43,721 bases of DNA from Methyloversatilis sp. (lineage in GTDB: Bacteria > Pseudomonadota > Gammaproteobacteria > Burkholderiales > Rhodocyclaceae): assembly GCA_017984755.1 (NCBI GenBank), contig JAGNYW010000025.1:1-43721 (forward strand). Reading direction: 5' to 3'. Positions within the stretch are counted from its first letter, which is position 1. The number at the start of each line of letters is the position of its first letter. Position numbers and translations under genes: made by a program. Positions 41,411 to 43,721 of this stretch are shown piece by piece. The notes under the pieces were generated by a model that did no database searches, was not told the DNA's origin, and worked only from the letters and a program-made list of their open reading frames with translations.

Positions 41411-42121
41411 TCAGTCGCCCGCCTTGCGCGACTGCCCCGTTTCGACCATGTTGCGTGCGCCCTGCACGAAGGCGTCGGCCTGCGCTCCGGTGGGGTTGGC
41501 CAGATCGATGTCGGACGGCGGAATCACGACCCCGCGCTGTGCCGCCGGTCGTGCAGCGATCTGGGCAACCCAGCGCTGCAGGTGCGGCAGATCGTCGATC
41601 GGAACGCCGGACCACGGATGCGTGCGCACCCAGGCCCAGTTCGCGATGTCGGCGATCGAGTAGTCGCCCGCGAGGAATTCGTGCTGCTGCAGGTGCTCGT
41701 CGAGTACCCGGAACAGCCGCTTCGTTTCACCCTGATAGCGGTCGATTACGGCCGGAATCTTCTCCGGAAAGTAGCGGAAGAACACATTCGCCTGACCCAT
41801 CATCGGGCCGACGCCGCCCATCTGGAACATGAGCCATTGCAGCACGCGTGAGCGGCCCTTCATGTCGGCCGGCATCAGCTTGCCAGTCTTCTCGGCCAGA
41901 TAGATCAGGATCGCGCCTGATTCGAACACGGCAAAGTCTTCTTCCGAGCGGTCGATGATGGCCGGAATGCGGCCGTTCGGATTGATCGCGAGAAACCACG
42001 GTTCCTTCTGTTCGCGTGCGGAAAGGCTCAGCGCATGCACGGTATAGGGCAGGCCGAGTTCTTCCAGCGCGATCGAAACCTTGTGTCCGTTCGGGGTTGC
42101 GGCGGTGTAGAGATCGATCAT
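41411..42121 (-). CDS. Glutathione S-transferase (YghU/Ure2p-like nu class group)
   Basis: A 236-aa GST starting at ATG 42121 ([20 protein letters not shown]). The thioredoxin-like domain contains the cis-Pro segment NGRIPAIID and the [14 protein letters not shown] glutathione site; the N-terminal TAATPNGHK wording with Asn as catalytic-type residue is typical of the YghU/Ure2p group. The helical domain follows from about residue 95 ([24 protein letters not shown]). Possible roles are disulfide-bond reductase or peroxidase activity. It follows fae on the same strand but beyond a terminator. Confidence 0.88.
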   Translation of the reverse strand: MIDLYTAATPNGHKVSIALEELGLPYTVHALSLSAREQKEPWFLAINPNGRIPAIIDRSEEDFAVFESGAILIYLAEKTGKLMPADMKGRSRVLQWLMFQMGGVGPMMGQANVFFRYFPEKIPAVIDRYQGETKRLFRVLDEHLQQHEFLAGDYSIADIANWAWVRTHPWSGVPIDDLPHLQRWVAQIAARPAAQRGVVIPPSDIDLANPTGAQADAFVQGARNMVETGQSRKAGD

Positions 42122-42271
42122 GAGAACCTCGATGTGCGGGCGAAGGGGGGGCGAGTTCGTGAGTCTACACAGGATGAGTCGGACTGTCGGCCGTCCGTCC
42201 GGGGCGTTGAGAGACGCCGCCGTCCGGCCTTGTTCAGACGTTCGCCTGAAAAAAGATCGTCTGCAAGCTAA

Positions 42272-42301
42272 AACGCCCCCGGCCTCGCGGCCGGGGGCGT
42301 T
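42272..42301 (-). terminator. Strong intrinsic terminator after fae
   Basis: A 13-bp perfect GC-rich stem (42272-42284 with 42289-42301) closes on a four-base loop. On the minus strand it is followed by TTTAGC. It lies about 20 bp past the fae stop codon, well placed to end a highly expressed fae message. Confidence 0.85.
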
Positions 42302-42323
42302 CTGCGCAACGAAGCCCGAAAGC

Positions 42324-42833
42324 TTAGTTGGCTGCGAACGGGTGCGTGGCGGAACCCTTCTTTGCGACCACTTCGGCAGCGGTCGGGGTGCCGGCAACAG
42401 CGCGCGCGATCGATTCCTTGACGGCGCGGTAGTTGAAGTCCTGGATCTTTGCGTCGTCTTCGGCCATCCAGTGGATGAACACGCCAACGCAGATGAACAG
42501 GTTGTCGGCTTCGTCAGCCGGGATCGTGCCGTCAGCAACGCTGTCGGCAACGGCCATCGCGACGCCGCGCTGAGCCGGGCCGAACATCTGGACAGCCTGC
42601 TTGGCGCCCTTGATGGTGACCTTGTTGAACATGACCGTTGCCGGCTTGCACAGCAGGTTCGGTGCAACGACAGCCAGCAGGGACGTGAAGCCGTCCTTGT
42701 TGTTGACCAGGGCATTGGCAAACGCAGATTCGGCAGCGCTACCGCGCGGGCCCATGATCAGATCGATGTGGGCAACTTCGTTGCCATCACCGACCAGGGA
42801 TTCACCAACACACAGACCATTAATCTTCGCCAT
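42324..42833 (-). CDS. fae: Formaldehyde-activating enzyme
   Basis: A 169-aa enzyme that joins formaldehyde to tetrahydromethanopterin to give methylene-H4MPT, the entry step of the H4MPT-linked formaldehyde oxidation route in the cytoplasm. The start is ATG 42833 ([17 protein letters not shown]), preceded on the minus strand by a strong GAGGAG ribosome-binding site; an upstream ATG is out of place with it. Motifs: [10 protein letters not shown] with the catalytic His22, and [19 protein letters not shown]. Length is normal for the family. A TATAAC (42859-42864, minus strand) could be its -10 box. The protein is usually abundant in methylotrophs, in line with the strong RBS and terminator. Confidence 0.97.
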   Translation of the reverse strand: MAKINGLCVGESLVGDGNEVAHIDLIMGPRGSAAESAFANALVNNKDGFTSLLAVVAPNLLCKPATVMFNKVTIKGAKQAVQMFGPAQRGVAMAVADSVADGTIPADEADNLFICVGVFIHWMAEDDAKIQDFNYRAVKESIARAVAGTPTAAEVVAKKGSATHPFAAN

Positions 42834-42931
42834 ATTGAATCTCCTCATTTACAAGGCAGTTATAGGGGTTTCCCCCGGGTGTAGCCCGCGTTCCGGGATA
42901 CGAAACACAGGTTCAAAACTTCGTTGTCGCG

Positions 42932-43721
42932 TCAGGCACCTGTCAGGGCAAGTGCAGAGGCCAGGAAGACCGTCACGACCGTCAGATCAGCGCTTGTCCC
43001 GGGATTGATTCCGGCCGTCTTGAGGACGCCGTCCCATGTCTTCAGCGCATCTTGCATCATAACCGGATCATCGCTTTGATCAAACCGATCAAGCATCTGT
43101 ATCGCTTTTTCCCGCACCGATAGCGCCGTTTCCGGACCATGTTTGCGCATGATGTGGGTATCGGGAATCAATGCGAGACAAAACATGAACACTGTGGCCG
43201 CCGCCCATCGATCATCACGCCCCCGGCGACGCGCCGCAGCATGAACGGGCAGCAGGTGTTCGAAGATCAGTGCGTAGCCGTTTGCGTACAGCGACGCAAT
43301 GCTGTCCCGGTGTCCGGCCACCTTCATTGCCTGCAGCAGGGTGATCTGCGCGGGGGCAGCCACATCGTCCTTTTCCCGTCGGCCCAGTCCGGCCGGTTGC
43401 GCCAGACGTATTGCCTCATATGCGTGTGACGCGTCGGTGACGTTCAGTGCATCGAGCGTGCGCTGCAGCGATGTGCGCAGCGATTCGCCAGTTTTCTGCT
43501 GCAGTGCAGCGTGGGCGATCGGCGCACAACCGAGCACGATGCCCAGATTGGTGTTGCAGCCGACTGCCTGCCAGGTTGCATGCATGGCAGCGAGAATGCG
43601 TTCGCCGACCGTACCGTCGGCAGAACACAGTGCCGGTGCAGCGGTTTCTGCGCTGGCCAGGAAATCGGCCACCTGCATGCGATGACCGTCGCCATGCAGA
43701 CCGACATTGCCGGGCTTGAGC
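42932..43721 (-). CDS. CitG/MdcB-like triphosphoribosyl-dephospho-CoA synthase family protein next to fae, 5' end cut
   Basis: Partial: the frame runs open to the window edge, and the first visible residues LKPGNVGLHGDGHRM carry the family's conserved KPGNV motif; 263 residues are seen. The family makes the CoA-derived prosthetic group of citrate or malonate lyase, but in methylotrophs a relative lies next to fae (the gene known there as orf17) and is tied to H4MPT-linked metabolism rather than citrate use. A role in making H4MPT or methylofuran is inferred from that. It is about 98 bp upstream of fae on the same strand. Confidence 0.88.
   Translation of the reverse strand, partial: LKPGNVGLHGDGHRMQVADFLASAETAAPALCSADGTVGERILAAMHATWQAVGCNTNLGIVLGCAPIAHAALQQKTGESLRTSLQRTLDALNVTDASHAYEAIRLAQPAGLGRREKDDVAAPAQITLLQAMKVAGHRDSIASLYANGYALIFEHLLPVHAAARRRGRDDRWAAATVFMFCLALIPDTHIMRKHGPETALSVREKAIQMLDRFDQSDDPVMMQDALKTWDGVLKTAGINPGTSADLTVVTVFLASALALTGA

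Overview
The window reads as a GC-rich chromosomal segment of a methylotrophic betaproteobacterium, most like the Rhodocyclaceae (Methyloversatilis and relatives). The inference rests on gene content and order: dnaX-ybaB-recR and petABC-sspA-sspB are housekeeping blocks typical of Betaproteobacteria, while formaldehyde-activating enzyme (fae) and methylofuran-biosynthesis genes mark the tetrahydromethanopterin-dependent formaldehyde oxidation pathway. No phage, insertion sequence, CRISPR array, tRNA or rRNA was seen.

Layout. 1-2.1 kb: end of a tungsten aldehyde oxidoreductase operon (catalytic subunit C-terminus, FAD subunit, MoaD-like protein, unknown 102-aa protein). 2.2-6.2 kb: SRP RNA, dnaX, ybaB, recR and a CoA-transferase. 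6.3-12.6 kb: cytochrome bc1 operon, sspA-sspB, accA, tilS. 12.7-28.0 kb: a long run of cell-envelope and surface genes: a PEP-CTERM-type CPBP protease, the LapG protease with its c-di-GMP receptor LapD, a FeeM/exosortase-type N-acyltransferase, an unknown protein, a giant alpha-2-macroglobulin, cyclopropane fatty acid synthase, a DUF2007 protein and penicillin-binding protein 1C. 28-30.2 kb: a small cupin gene behind a terminator-like leader, a frameshifted TumE-like toxin remnant and an HDOD protein. 30.4-34.0 kb: methylofuran genes mfnD-mfnF-mfnE, divergent from a HisA-like gene of unassigned function. 34.0-42.1 kb: accessory genes (MtfA peptidase, DUF1993, SDR, PAS-GAF-GGDEF cyclase, an esterase/Baeyer-Villiger monooxygenase fusion, a HAD hydrolase, a GST). 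42.3 kb to the end: fae and a CitG/MdcB-like gene cut by the window edge.

How they work together. Fae couples formaldehyde to tetrahydromethanopterin. The Mfn enzymes make methylofuran, the formyl carrier of the last steps of the same pathway. The bc1 complex takes electrons from quinol. LapG/LapD, the acyltransferase, the CPBP protease, A2M and PbpC all act in the envelope or periplasm, and two c-di-GMP-type proteins (LapD, the GGDEF protein) suggest regulated attachment. The most unusual items are the esterase-monooxygenase fusion, the HisA-like gene whose start lies 10 bp from that of mfnD, the AOR accessory protein, and the acyltransferase/CPBP pair around LapG-LapD.
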